A stretch of DNA of 64,000 nt, taken from the NCBI GenBank assembly GCA_021847105.1, contig JAJZUT010000001.1:396618-460617 (forward strand), read 5' to 3'. This DNA is from Pseudomonadota bacterium (GTDB taxonomy: Bacteria > Pseudomonadota > Gammaproteobacteria > Steroidobacterales > Steroidobacteraceae). The translations under genes and the position numbers were made by a program. How positions within the stretch are numbered: the first letter of the stretch is position 1; every line of letters starts with the position of its first letter. The notes under the pieces are model-generated. The model saw nothing but the letters and a program-made list of their open reading frames with translations. It ran no database searches and was not told the origin of the DNA. Below, piece after piece: positions 57,581 to 64,000 of this stretch.

Positions 57581-57880
57581 ATGAACGATGAAAAGCATAC
57601 CCTTCAGCAGGTCATCCAGGAGCTCAAAGCTCACCAATTGCGTGAGGGTGAGATTTTGATGCACCTGACGCAGTTGCTAGAAGACCCGGATCTGCCGGAT
57701 CACATCAAGCGGGTGTTCAAACTCGCCCAGGAAGCGTTTCACGAAGATGCGGCACGGTTTCTCATTCATCCACACTGGAAGTTCAACTCCGAAGCGCCGT
57801 TAATCATCGCTCAGAACGAGGAGGGTGCACGTGAAATGGAGGCGTTGCTCGGCAATATCATTCACGGCGTCAGCGTGTGA
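57581..57880 (+). CDS. DUF2384 (MbcA/ParS/Xre toxin-binding)-like small protein
   Basis: A 99-residue protein with AAAGGAGA just upstream of its ATG. The C-terminal third reads FLIHPHWKFNSEAPLIIAQN, then EEGAREMEALLGNIIHGV, which resembles the toxin-binding domain of MbcA/ParS/Xre-type antitoxins (consensus: HP, P-hydrophobic, EGA, VE-LLG-I-HG). The N-terminal part is helical and charged, and no Xre helix-turn-helix is visible. These antitoxins normally pair with a RES-domain toxin, but no RES gene is next to it. It may be an orphan or divergent antitoxin, or an anti-toxin of a distant locus; the assignment is tentative. Confidence 0.55.
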   Translation: MNDEKHTLQQVIQELKAHQLREGEILMHLTQLLEDPDLPDHIKRVFKLAQEAFHEDAARFLIHPHWKFNSEAPLIIAQNEEGAREMEALLGNIIHGVSV

Positions 57881-58243
57881 CAGAGTTGCTACGAGAGCCA
57901 TTCTGAAGGCAGTCGTACGCTACGTAGGGTCGCGCGAGCGCCTATTTCCGATTCCCGTCCGACCGGCGAGCACGGAGAATCGGAGGAGCGCTCTCATTTC
58001 TCACACGGGATACTCCAGTGACTGCCGTCGGCCCTTTGGCGACACACGCATGCCGAAGGTTCCCGCCGTAAAGCGGCCGCTCGACCATATCAGGTAAACT
58101 AATCTTTACCCACCCGTGGCAAGGGTTCGTCGACTCTGCTCGCCGGCTCTCTTGGCCGTGGATAGCTCGAAACCTTGACGGGAGCATCAGCGAAGGAGTC
58201 GCCCGGGTGAGCGACATCTACGTGCCAATTTTCGGAGAGCAGA
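57881..58243. other. 363-bp gap before the AbiU2-like gene
   Basis: No credible gene was found on either strand. The base composition falls relative to the core chromosome. TAAACT at 58094-58099 could be a -10 element for the downstream gene but has no matching -35, so I do not call a promoter. Confidence 0.35.
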
Positions 58244-59050
58244 ATGGCGACCCCAGCGAGGCAAGTGACCGAACAGCTGTTCCTGGAGGAACTCGAAATA
58301 TATCGCCAAGAAGTTGCTCAATGCGCACAATACCTGTATGCGTACCTGTCCATTCATGCGCTGTCCGCGAATGACAACATCAGGCGGGGTCTCAACGAGG
58401 AGGCGCTCTTCTGGAACACGATGCTCGGAAGCCTGCAAACCTCCATTTTCATTTCCCTCGGGCGTGTATTCGATGCCAATAACCTGCACGGTCCGGTCGC
58501 CCTTGCGCGGATGCTCCGTGCAGCTCAGGCACTCTTTTCCCGCGCTTCACTTGAAGCGCGGAAGAGGCCGGTGTTCGGCGATAAAGTAAATGAGCTGCAG
58601 GAGTACCTCGACGGCACTAACATCCCCGCGGAGCGAGAATTTCGTCGCTTTGAACGCCTGGCGAGAGGCTACACGGAGCAATTCAATAGCACCGCCTATA
58701 GGGAACTACGGAGCAAGGTATTTGCTCACAAGGTGTATACGAGGAATGAACAGGTCACGGAGCTCTTCAGTCAGACCAACATAGACGATCTGCAGCGGAT
58801 GGTGAGCTTCCTGTATCGGTTCCACACCGCAGTGAGAGAAGCGTACGACAACGGCACTTGTTTGCGACTGTCGCGTGCACGGCGTTCAGTCCACGAAATG
58901 TTGGAGAATCCGCGCGGTCACGCACTCGTCAAACCGGTAGCCGAGGAAATCACCGAATCGACGCGCCGGGTGCTCGGGTCGATTGCCCTGTCCAATCCGG
59001 TTGCAGCAGCGGCGGCTGCCCGGCCACCTCGGACGCCTCCAGGTAACTGA
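58244..59050 (+). CDS. AbiU2/HEPN-like protein
   Basis: A 268-residue, mostly helical protein. The region SLQTSIFISLGRVFDANNLHG near residue 65 and the run YRELRSKVFAHK near residue 160, with an Arg-to-His spacing like the RNase motif of HEPN proteins, resemble AbiU2-type HEPN proteins linked to abortive phage defence. The tail is Ala/Pro-rich. GGAGAGC lies six bases before the ATG. No nucleotidyltransferase (MNT) partner is adjacent. HEPN membership is inferred from motif pattern, and RNase activity is unproven. Confidence 0.6.
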   Translation: MATPARQVTEQLFLEELEIYRQEVAQCAQYLYAYLSIHALSANDNIRRGLNEEALFWNTMLGSLQTSIFISLGRVFDANNLHGPVALARMLRAAQALFSRASLEARKRPVFGDKVNELQEYLDGTNIPAEREFRRFERLARGYTEQFNSTAYRELRSKVFAHKVYTRNEQVTELFSQTNIDDLQRMVSFLYRFHTAVREAYDNGTCLRLSRARRSVHEMLENPRGHALVKPVAEEITESTRRVLGSIALSNPVAAAAAARPPRTPPGN

Positions 59051-59285
59051 GCGTTCCGTGGCGCATTGGTGCCGAGGCGAGCGCGCAGCTCGTCCTCTTG
59101 GCACCGATTGCGCCCCGGCTCGCACAGGGCGACGCTCTAGGCGCCGGAAGCGCAACTTGAGCCGATCCTGCCGGATTACACCATAAATGGTCATGGGGTC
59201 CGGCTACCAACCCTCGGGGCATTTCGTGTCATGTCTCGCGCAACTTGCTGCTCCGGTCGGGTTTCGCCGCCCAGGGTAACCACTC

Positions 59286-60647
59286 TTACGCTAGCTCCAT
59301 CGACAGCGGACCAACTGATTTCCATCGCCAGGATTCCAGCCCATCCTCGATGCGTTCAATCGGGCAGAAGAACTGCTCGTGTCGGTGCGGCGCATTGCAG
59401 GGGCAATCATCATTTCCCGGCACTCGGACCCACTCACCGCTGGAGGAGATTGAATAGTGCCACCCCCTCTCCGTCCCGGCGGCGACAAGCCGCATACCCG
59501 GATGCTGAACGCTCAACGCGGAAACGCTTACCCGATCAGATTCCAGCGTAAGGACAATTCCCTTGTAGTAATCTGGCTCGTCGCTGCGCTCAGCGTACCG
59601 AAACAGGCCATCGTATTCGATGACCACCGTTTTATGACGCCTCAGCAGATTCGTAAGTCGCGGAAAGGATGTTGTGCCCGTCGGCTGCCCGTAAGCAAGG
59701 GCATCAGGCACTCGTAAGAATAACGCGGCGACAAGTTCCGGTATCAGCCTGGCGAACCGTGGGGCATTTGCCCATTGCTGGGAATACAGGGCGACGGCTG
59801 CGGGAAGGTGTTTGATATAGTGGTCGCTGTACATTGGAAGCTCCAGTCCCCGCACGAAGGTGGGCATTCCAATATCGACAGAGGTCCTGACCCAAGGATT
59901 CCTCAGGAGGAGTCCGAGGACCGGATCTTCAGCGGGTGTCGGGAACAGCGTGTTCGTGTCGTCAAGCCCTTTGCTTTTCGCATACTGCGCCAATACCGAT
60001 ACCGGTGCCTCAATGTGACCGACGATACAGCTCTCAGGCAGAGCGTTCTGGAGTGGGCCCAGCATGCAGGCTTCCTGATCCAAGAAACGTAACCGCAGGC
60101 CCGGCTCAGCGCTGATTACCTCTCCGAGATCATCACACCTGTGACCACTTCGGACAACCTCGTTCCTTGAGATCACGTATAAATGGCCGAACTCTTCCTT
60201 GGAAAGGCTGTATTTTGCTCTCAAGCTGAGTAGGCGCACGCCCGCTTCGAACGCATCCTCACACGTCTCCGCATGCATGTCGCTGGAGAATTTGTGAGAT
60301 GCAAACCATGCGGCCACGGCCGAATTATTGGTTGCATCAATATAGAAGGACCGCCAACCGTAGTGCTGCAAAATCGCCTGTGTTCGGGCTTCCGAAGGTG
60401 CAGGTAGGCCCGGGCCTTGAAGTGCTCGAATTACGCTACTGGCATATTGAATCCACTTGATCATGAGAGGCGGAACGCAGCCTTCACGGGCAAACGAAGT
60501 CGTCATACTTATCCGGCCGTCAGTGTCGACGTGATGTTTTGTCTGACCGCGATAAACAACATCTGCAGAAATTGCCCTTAAGGCTGCCTCCAGTTCGACG
60601 AGAGTAGATACTCTTTGGTGCGCGTGGACAGGAAACATCAGCATCAT
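59286..60647 (-). CDS. FRG-domain protein
   Basis: A 453-residue protein with an N-terminal FRG domain, recognised by VVYRGQTKHH near residue 30 and QAILQHYGWRSFYIDATNNS, then AVAAWFASHKF, around residues 90-115. The remainder (about residues 130-453) has no recognised domain; the last 60 residues include several cysteines and histidines (NDDCPCNAPHRHEQFFC) that could bind metal. FRG proteins are common in phage-defence and toxin loci but their activity is not established. Its ATG shares one base with the stop of a 51-residue ORF upstream (TAATG), and the pair is probably co-translated. Confidence 0.75.
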   Translation of the reverse strand: MMLMFPVHAHQRVSTLVELEAALRAISADVVYRGQTKHHVDTDGRISMTTSFAREGCVPPLMIKWIQYASSVIRALQGPGLPAPSEARTQAILQHYGWRSFYIDATNNSAVAAWFASHKFSSDMHAETCEDAFEAGVRLLSLRAKYSLSKEEFGHLYVISRNEVVRSGHRCDDLGEVISAEPGLRLRFLDQEACMLGPLQNALPESCIVGHIEAPVSVLAQYAKSKGLDDTNTLFPTPAEDPVLGLLLRNPWVRTSVDIGMPTFVRGLELPMYSDHYIKHLPAAVALYSQQWANAPRFARLIPELVAALFLRVPDALAYGQPTGTTSFPRLTNLLRRHKTVVIEYDGLFRYAERSDEPDYYKGIVLTLESDRVSVSALSVQHPGMRLVAAGTERGWHYSISSSGEWVRVPGNDDCPCNAPHRHEQFFCPIERIEDGLESWRWKSVGPLSMELA

Positions 60648-60805
60648 TACTCCGCGCGGCTCGGGAGGCCGCTAATCCGTCCGACTACGTACACTTCTGA
60701 AGGTAAATAGAGTGGACTCCGTCTGACTGGACTGAGTGCACGAGCAATTGAGTCGCGGGATGAGGAGGTGGGCGGCGGCCGCACAGGCCAAATGCTCTTC
60801 TTCAT
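60647..60805 (-). CDS. 51-aa small protein coupled to the FRG gene
   Basis: A small ORF starting MKKSIWPVRPPPTSSSRD and ending YVVGRISGLPSRAE. It has a GGGGGAG box before the ATG at 60805, and its TAA overlaps the ATG of the FRG gene by one base. The C-terminal half (SPLYLPSEVYVVGRI) looks like a short beta element. No family is recognised. The position directly before a putative effector and the tight coupling make an antitoxin or accessory factor possible, which is inference only. Confidence 0.5.
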   Translation of the reverse strand: MKKSIWPVRPPPTSSSRDSIARALSPVRRSPLYLPSEVYVVGRISGLPSRAE

Positions 60806-61077
60806 CTCAAGCTCCCCCAGAGCCTGGATTTTCGGCGACCCTGTTAGGCATCTTAGCACGGGGTGACTGATGGCCCATAAGCTTCATTGCGAACGCGAGC
60901 CACGGTCAGTAGGCAGCTTGCCCACGTGCGCAACGGGACTGTCATGCTGTCGCCGCAGCCTGAGCTGGCTGATGTCGGCACCACCCCAGCGGACGGCTGT
61001 GCTATTTAATAATCTCAACTATGATTGTACTTCCAGCGAGGCGCCGCGTTTCACGGGTTCATTCGGGGCTGGCATAC

Positions 61078-61416
61078 ATGGCTGAGGCGGGCAGAGAGCG
61101 ACTCGACGCGCGACATGAGCTGCTAGAGTCAGTTAATGACCAGCTTGAAAAAATTCTGACATTCCAAGCGTACCTAAATGCGCATGGGATGTACGAGACC
61201 ATACGGTTTGTCCTTCGCCTAAGCCTCCGCAATCACGAGCTGATTGAGACTATCGAAGCGAATGCACCCCTTCACTGGGCTGACGCAATCCGCCGACGGA
61301 CGCAATGGTTCCCGGGGACGCGTGCGTGTACCCTGACCGCCTCGCATCATACTTTTGTCAGGCTCTTTGGATGTCGTCCACGCTGGCCTTCAAGACGGAT
61401 TTGCGGAGTATGCTAA
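61078..61416 (+). CDS. hypothetical ORF coupled to the HNH endonuclease
   Basis: A 112-residue frame that starts MAEAGRERLDARHELLESV and ends at a TAA that overlaps the ATG of the HNH gene (TAATG). The first 75 residues look coding (ILTFQAYLNAHGMYETIRFV), but the last 35 or so are Arg/Thr/Cys-rich and unlike normal protein. The HNH frame, by contrast, is open and coding-like from about 61305 (ACVYPDRLASYFCQALWMSS). A frameshift near 61300 joining the two frames is therefore possible, which would make this the N-terminal part of a longer protein. A start at 61021 is an alternative. Confidence 0.35.
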   Translation: MAEAGRERLDARHELLESVNDQLEKILTFQAYLNAHGMYETIRFVLRLSLRNHELIETIEANAPLHWADAIRRRTQWFPGTRACTLTASHHTFVRLFGCRPRWPSRRICGVC

Positions 61417-62201
61417 TGCCAACAACACTTAAGCAGAAATTTACAGAGCGGATGGAGCAGATCTACAAGGATGCAGCGTCGCAGATCGACTATAAAGCGA
61501 ACTACTTCCTGCGTAAGGTAAGGAAAGACAAGGGTGTAAACGCGGCCAAATATTACCTTAGGCCGGACGCTGATGTGACCGATGGCTTTCGCAGACTGCT
61601 GGATAATGATCGACTTGATCTGTCAGTCGAGGCAGTGGTGCTAAATGAACCGCAATGGCACCCGCTCTTTACACCTTCTGAGCTTGAGACGGCCCGCTCG
61701 CGACTAGCTCAGTACGGGTACTCTTCACGCGCCCAGCTCCCGCCTCACCGAAATGTCGATATTATGCCTGAGGAATTAGACCCCGCATTCCAATACCCTG
61801 AAGGAGCAAAGAAGCAGATCACTGTAAATGCGTTCGAGCGGAACCCGGATGCCCGTCGCGATTGCGTCGCGCGATACGGTGCAAAATGTTATGTGTGCGA
61901 TTTCAGATTCGACGAGTTTTATGGTCAGCTGGGTGACGGATACATTCATGTCCACCACTTAATTCAGCTCGCTGTAGCGGGCGGGCAGGTCGAGACCGAT
62001 CCGGTTAAACATCTTCGACCGGTGTGCCCTAATTGCCACGCGATGTTGCATACAAAAAGTCCGCCATTAACAATTGGGGAACTTCAGAGAATAATTAAAC
62101 GAAACGCTAAGGTTGGCCCGACACGAAAGCCTCGCAGCTCAAGGCGTAGTGATAAACCCTCTGGTAAGAAGAGAGTTAGGTCGAGCCGTTCGGCCATATG
62201 A
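61416..62201 (+). CDS. HNH endonuclease
   Basis: A 261-residue protein starting MPTTLKQKFTERMEQIYKDA. It ends with a clear HNH/McrA-type nuclease domain: CYVCDFRFDEFYGQ, the catalytic HVHHLIQL, then RPVCPNCHAMLHTKSP, giving two CxxC zinc pairs around the His-His-Asn fold. The N-terminal half (KGVNAAKYYLRPDADVTDGF, then EPQWHPLFTPSELETAR) is probably a target-recognition domain, and a basic Lys/Arg-rich tail follows. GGAG stands 8 bases before the ATG. Free-standing HNH genes of this type often act as modification-dependent restriction enzymes; no methyltransferase is next to it. A frame extension to 61305 is possible. Confidence 0.78.
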   Translation: MPTTLKQKFTERMEQIYKDAASQIDYKANYFLRKVRKDKGVNAAKYYLRPDADVTDGFRRLLDNDRLDLSVEAVVLNEPQWHPLFTPSELETARSRLAQYGYSSRAQLPPHRNVDIMPEELDPAFQYPEGAKKQITVNAFERNPDARRDCVARYGAKCYVCDFRFDEFYGQLGDGYIHVHHLIQLAVAGGQVETDPVKHLRPVCPNCHAMLHTKSPPLTIGELQRIIKRNAKVGPTRKPRSSRRSDKPSGKKRVRSSRSAI

Positions 62202-62814
62202 TGCGTGGTCCATGGGGCGGTCATTCGTTGGACTCTGATTGCCTCAGGCGCGGCACCACAATTCCGTCGCCTTAGGGGAGCTGTTTACGTCATCCCGCAG
62301 GGAGCGCTACTTCGCCACCAATCCCGAGATCTCGATTATTGTGCTCGGAGTGCGCGCAAACTACGATAGAGCCATTGCAGCGTTTCGACGTCAATACGCA
62401 CCCCAGGCTCGCCTCGGGCAGGGCAACTCCTGAATAGATCGTCCCATTGCGGCCCGTCGTGACGGACAGCAACTGTTCGATTCCCGCCCTTCGCAAAAAC
62501 GGCGGCATGGGTGCTGCAAATTGATGCTGTGGGAAACCCGGTTCGTTGGGTCGATAACGCTTCGGCTCTGGAGCGGTATCAGCGGCCACGACGGCGGGCG
62601 TAAAGAGGTAACATAAAAAATCACACCGGGTTGACCAGCATCTGGCGCTGTCGACTTGTGAATCGCCGGTCGAAAATTATTCAAAGGTTCCGTCGACTCG
62701 TGTGCATGGTCGGTCATGCGAGAGGAACGTTCAGCGCATGTGTGATGGTGAGGGGCAGATGACGACAAAATGGTCTAAACTGCGATTCCGTTTCGTGCTG
62801 GCATTAGGCGCCGC
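62202..62814. other. 613-bp island region without a supported gene
   Basis: Several short frames occur on both strands, none with recognisable similarity, a good ribosome site or normal protein composition. A stretch near 62487 resembles a tRNA T-loop (GTTCGATTCCCGCC), but no tRNA can be folded around it. No repeats or CRISPR were seen. Confidence 0.4.
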
Positions 62815-63051
62815 ATGGCCACCAAATATTGTGCAGAGGAAGTATTGGGTCGAGCGTTCCTCTCCGCCGTCCGTGAACACGTGAGCGCGGTGCTGGCGCG
62901 AATCGACGCGATACAAGCGGAAATCTGCGAGCAGAAGCGCTCTGCGGCCGAGCTTACGACTCAGTGTCGAGAACAAACTAAGGCATGGGCGGATGCTCAC
63001 CCGGACGAGATTGAGGCGATTGCGGACCTCCTGGGCCTCCCCAATCCTTGA
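62815..63051 (+). CDS. small hypothetical coiled-coil protein
   Basis: A 78-residue frame starting MATKYCAEEVLGRAFLSAV, with a helical, heptad-like middle (VLARIDAIQAEICEQKRSAA) and a charged end (DEIEAIADLLGLPNP). The composition looks coding, but there is no recognised family and no clear ribosome site. It is an isolated gene in the island. Confidence 0.4.
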   Translation: MATKYCAEEVLGRAFLSAVREHVSAVLARIDAIQAEICEQKRSAAELTTQCREQTKAWADAHPDEIEAIADLLGLPNP

Positions 63052-63090
63052 TCGGGCATCGCTAAGTCATCCCCGCAGCGACGTTCAAAG

Positions 63091-63638
63091 CTACCGTCCG
63101 GGGCATTGCTCGAATTTCTTGCCTGAGCCGCAGGGGCCGGGATCGTTGCCCCCGACCTTGTCTGGAGTTGCCGAATTTCCGGGACGCAGCGGTGGAAGTA
63201 ATCGCTTTACGCGGTCATTGAATTGACGCAGATCTAGTGTTTCAAAGAAATTCCGGTCCCGGTTCAGTTCCTCGCAATAGGTCTTCGTCTCTTCGGACCA
63301 TCTCTCGCATGGCAGCACTATGAAATCCTCAGCCACCCTGCCGCCCGAAAACGTCGGAGCCTCGATACCGATGCCGATGACTTTAACAAGGTTTGGGACC
63401 TTGTTCTTCGTCGCACCCCATGTAACTGCCAACAGCGTCTGACTCTTCTCGCGGACTTGGCGGCAGCACGGATTTCCTCCTGTCCGCGCAGCTGTAGAAG
63501 CACGTAACCGATATTTCGCGCAAACGAGGGCGGGAAGGTCACTTGGCGCAAACACGTCCCGTATTCCGGAAAGCCTTCGACGGCGGTAAACATCTTTGCG
63601 GAGACTCCTCGGCGAACGAATGACGGTTGCGTAACCAT
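63091..63638 (-). pseudogene. SEC-C motif protein, frameshifted
   Basis: The C-terminal part (minus strand, ending at 63091) ends in a SEC-C zinc motif, NDPGPCGSGKKFEQCPG, in which the usual double cysteine is partly altered. The preceding run LAVTWGATKNKVPNLVKVIG and EDFIVLPCERWSEETKTYCE is protein-like. Upstream, the protein-like sequence (FTAVEGFPEYGTCLRQVTF, then FARNIGYVLLQLRGQEEI) lies in another frame, and the switch is near 63460. So the gene has a frameshift. The upstream frame stays open, without a start codon, to about 63845 (GCISHFWDRLIQRTRPNILG), so the original gene was probably longer. The function is unknown. Confidence 0.5.
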
Positions 63639-63845
63639 TTTGTAGATCGCACTCTCCCCGCGAAGGATATTGGAGTTGCCGCTGAGTACCCCGCCGAGGA
63701 TATTCGGACGGGTCCGCTGGATTAGTCTGTCCCAGAAATGCGAGATGCAGCCTTCGCGTTCTGATAAGCATCCGCGATTAGATGGCCGGACGCCTAGCCG
63801 AACGTCGGGGCCCTTCGTCGCGGCACTTGGACGAGATATTTCGTC

Positions 63846-64000
63846 TTAAATTGACTTCTCGAATTCAAAGCGAACGGGTTGTCGATCATCTACCAATTTC
63901 GGTCATCGAGCCGTGTGCAAGTACATATTAGCTGACGGACCCGCCGTACCCGATCGCGCTCCGCCCGTCCGAATGACTGATGTTGGACAGTACGGTGTTC
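63846..64000. other. right edge of the window, nothing recognised
   Basis: The last 155 bases are relatively A/T-rich and hold no supported gene, repeat or attachment site. A duplicated tRNA-Phe 3' end, expected at the far end of the island, is not here. Confidence 0.4.

Noticed and set aside
60870..61085. 71-codon plus-strand frame between the FRG locus and the HNH locus
   Set aside because: No ribosome site, no similarity, and Cys/Ser/Arg-rich composition.
62480..62520. T-loop-like GTTCGATTCCCGCC as a second tRNA end or attachment site
   Set aside because: The match to the tRNA-Phe 3' end breaks down after the T loop, and no acceptor stem or CCA follows, so it is probably chance.

Overview
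The window is high-GC bacterial chromosome, read as Gammaproteobacteria. The evidence is minCDE, yggX beside mutY, an NtrC/sigma-54 type glnK promoter, an aerobic hemF and a five-step hut pathway. The style recalls Nevskiales/Steroidobacterales/Xanthomonadales-like lineages, but I cannot fix the genus. Positions 1 to about 54.8 kb are densely packed core chromosome. From a tRNA-Phe gene (54723-54798) to the right edge lies an integrated island with lower GC and looser packing.

Left part (0-24.5 kb). ilvB-gloA-thioesterase runs on the minus strand, with ilvH divergent from ilvB. glnK carries a near-consensus sigma-54 promoter and an upstream NtrC palindrome. Next are an FAD ferredoxin-type reductase and a scar in which a DJ-1/PfpI gene and an AraC-type gene have both lost their 5' ends. 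A radical-SAM gene is interrupted by a 330-residue intein placed exactly before the third iron-sulphur cysteine. A complete histidine-degradation divergon follows (hutC-hutF / hutI-hutH-hutG-hutU) with two CTAG-centred palindromes 21 bp apart between the arms. A class-I cyclic-di-GMP riboswitch leads a double-SPOR-like protein, and a four-ABC-domain UvrA of 1911 residues closes this part.

Middle part (24.5-37.7 kb, plus strand). NamZ-like DUF1343 protein, YgiQ radical SAM protein, GNAT acetyltransferase, SagB-like nitroreductase, NfeD protease with slipin, DUF423 protein, HrpB helicase, minC-minD-minE and a glutathione transferase.

Right core part (37.7-54.3 kb, minus strand). A very long, mostly overlapping array: hemA-hemL-[histidine kinase-response regulator]-hemC-hemD-hemB-hemE-hemF-[PRC lipoprotein]-asmA(short)-mutY-yggX-edd. 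Eight consecutive junctions from hemA to hemF are 4-bp stop/start overlaps, so a two-component system is translationally embedded inside the heme pathway. A second NarL-type two-component pair lies just upstream of hemA.

Island (54.8-64 kb). tRNA-Phe with promoter and terminator, tyrosine integrase, free-standing LAGLIDADG endonuclease, a small DUF2384-like antitoxin-type protein, an AbiU2/HEPN-like protein, an FRG-domain protein coupled to a 51-residue ORF, an HNH endonuclease coupled to a small ORF, and a frameshifted SEC-C protein. The content resembles a mobile defence or toxin neighbourhood. The distal attachment site is not in the window.
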